Positions 5,557-5,842 of a DNA stretch of 5,842 bases are shown in pieces; within the stretch, counting starts at the first letter, position 1, and the number at the start of each line of letters is the position of its first letter. Below the pieces are notes generated by a model, which worked only from the letters and a program-made list of their open reading frames with translations, was not told the origin of the DNA and ran no database searches. Origin of the DNA: Candidatus Cloacimonadota bacterium (GTDB lineage Bacteria; Cloacimonadota; Cloacimonadia; Cloacimonadales; TCS61); contig JAFGMF010000114.1 in the NCBI GenBank assembly GCA_016927675.1, positions 1 to 5,842 on the forward strand. Direction: 5' to 3'. The position numbers and the translations under genes are program-made.

Positions 5557-5842
5557 TCTTATCCTTGCCTTATCTTGATCCCGATCAGATAAGATATTAC
5601 AGTAATAAATATAAATCGTATTATGCCCTGATCGAATACAGGCTGGATTATAACCGGCATTTTGACAGCTTTCCTGAAGAACTCCTCTCTTCCCGATCGA
5701 TCCTGACGATCAGAGATCCTCTGGAAGGCGGAAAATATACAGCCGATCTGTCCGGAAAATTAGCTTATTACCGCTTGATGATCGAAAAATATGATTGCCT
5801 TGTTGATCTGGAACTTAGAAATGCCAATGGTCACAATCTGAA
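5550..5842 (+). CDS. aroD: Type I 3-dehydroquinate dehydratase, 3'-truncated by the window
   Basis: The ATG at 5550 lies inside the last codons of aroC (7-base overlap, ATGCTGA), and 97 codons follow without a stop to the window edge. The protein begins MLILSLPYL. It has E-x-R-x-D at 29-33 (EYRLD), TIRDPLEGG at 53-61 and DLEL at 86-89. These correspond to the E46/R48, R82/E86 and D-x-E strand motifs of Salmonella AroD. The catalytic Lys (K170) and His (H143) of that family would lie beyond the window and cannot be checked. The enzyme converts 3-dehydroquinate to 3-dehydroshikimate, step three of the shikimate pathway, by a Schiff base. There is no clear Shine-Dalgarno, so translation is probably coupled to aroC. 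Fusion to shikimate dehydrogenase (AroDE) is possible and cannot be excluded from this fragment. Confidence 0.82.
   Translation, partial: MLILSLPYLDPDQIRYYSNKYKSYYALIEYRLDYNRHFDSFPEELLSSRSILTIRDPLEGGKYTADLSGKLAYYRLMIEKYDCLVDLELRNANGHNL

Overview
The window looks like a piece of chromosome from a Gram-negative, uncultured-lineage bacterium of the Fibrobacterota-Chlorobiota-Bacteroidota group, most likely Candidatus Cloacimonadota (WWE1). The argument rests on style. Two secreted proteins end in a T9SS type A-like C-terminal domain opened by NYPNPFN. They also carry FN3-like modules (the DVxNDQGGW and LPVxLSxFTG types), a dockerin-like duplicated calcium loop, and a beta-rich module that I recall as common in Cloacimonadota surface proteins. 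This assignment is an inference from memory of those families. No rRNA or other direct marker is present.

Layout, all on the + strand. (1) Positions 3-2105 are the 3' part of a large modular secreted protein whose start lies outside the window. (2) A 93-bp gap holds a TTGACA box and a strong Shine-Dalgarno. (3) Positions 2199-3377 encode a complete 392-aa secreted protein with a sorting domain. (4) One base after its stop, positions 3379-4158 encode a 259-aa secreted paralogue with no sorting domain and a T10 run inside its signal-peptide codons. (5) A second 93-bp gap holds another TTGACA inside a small AT-rich palindrome, an A10 run and a Shine-Dalgarno. (6) Positions 4252-5556 encode chorismate synthase fused to a C-terminal AroQ-type chorismate mutase. 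(7) Overlapping it by 7 bases, positions 5550-5842 are the start of a type I 3-dehydroquinate dehydratase (aroD) that runs off the window.

The window therefore has two functional halves. The first is a cluster of three secreted proteins. All contain the same module of about 160 residues, which I describe as cohesin-like or beta-sandwich, but each has a different tail. The second is an aromatic amino-acid (shikimate pathway) operon. There, one polypeptide appears to make chorismate and immediately rearrange it to prephenate, and the next gene supplies an earlier step of the same pathway. Nothing in the sequence links the two halves functionally.

The observations most worth following are the AroC-AroQ fusion with a complete set of mutase active-site residues, the three-gene module family with one member lacking a sorting tail, and the T10 run, where a slip in either direction would quickly stop translation. 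I see no tRNA, rRNA, CRISPR array, insertion sequence or convincing intrinsic terminator.
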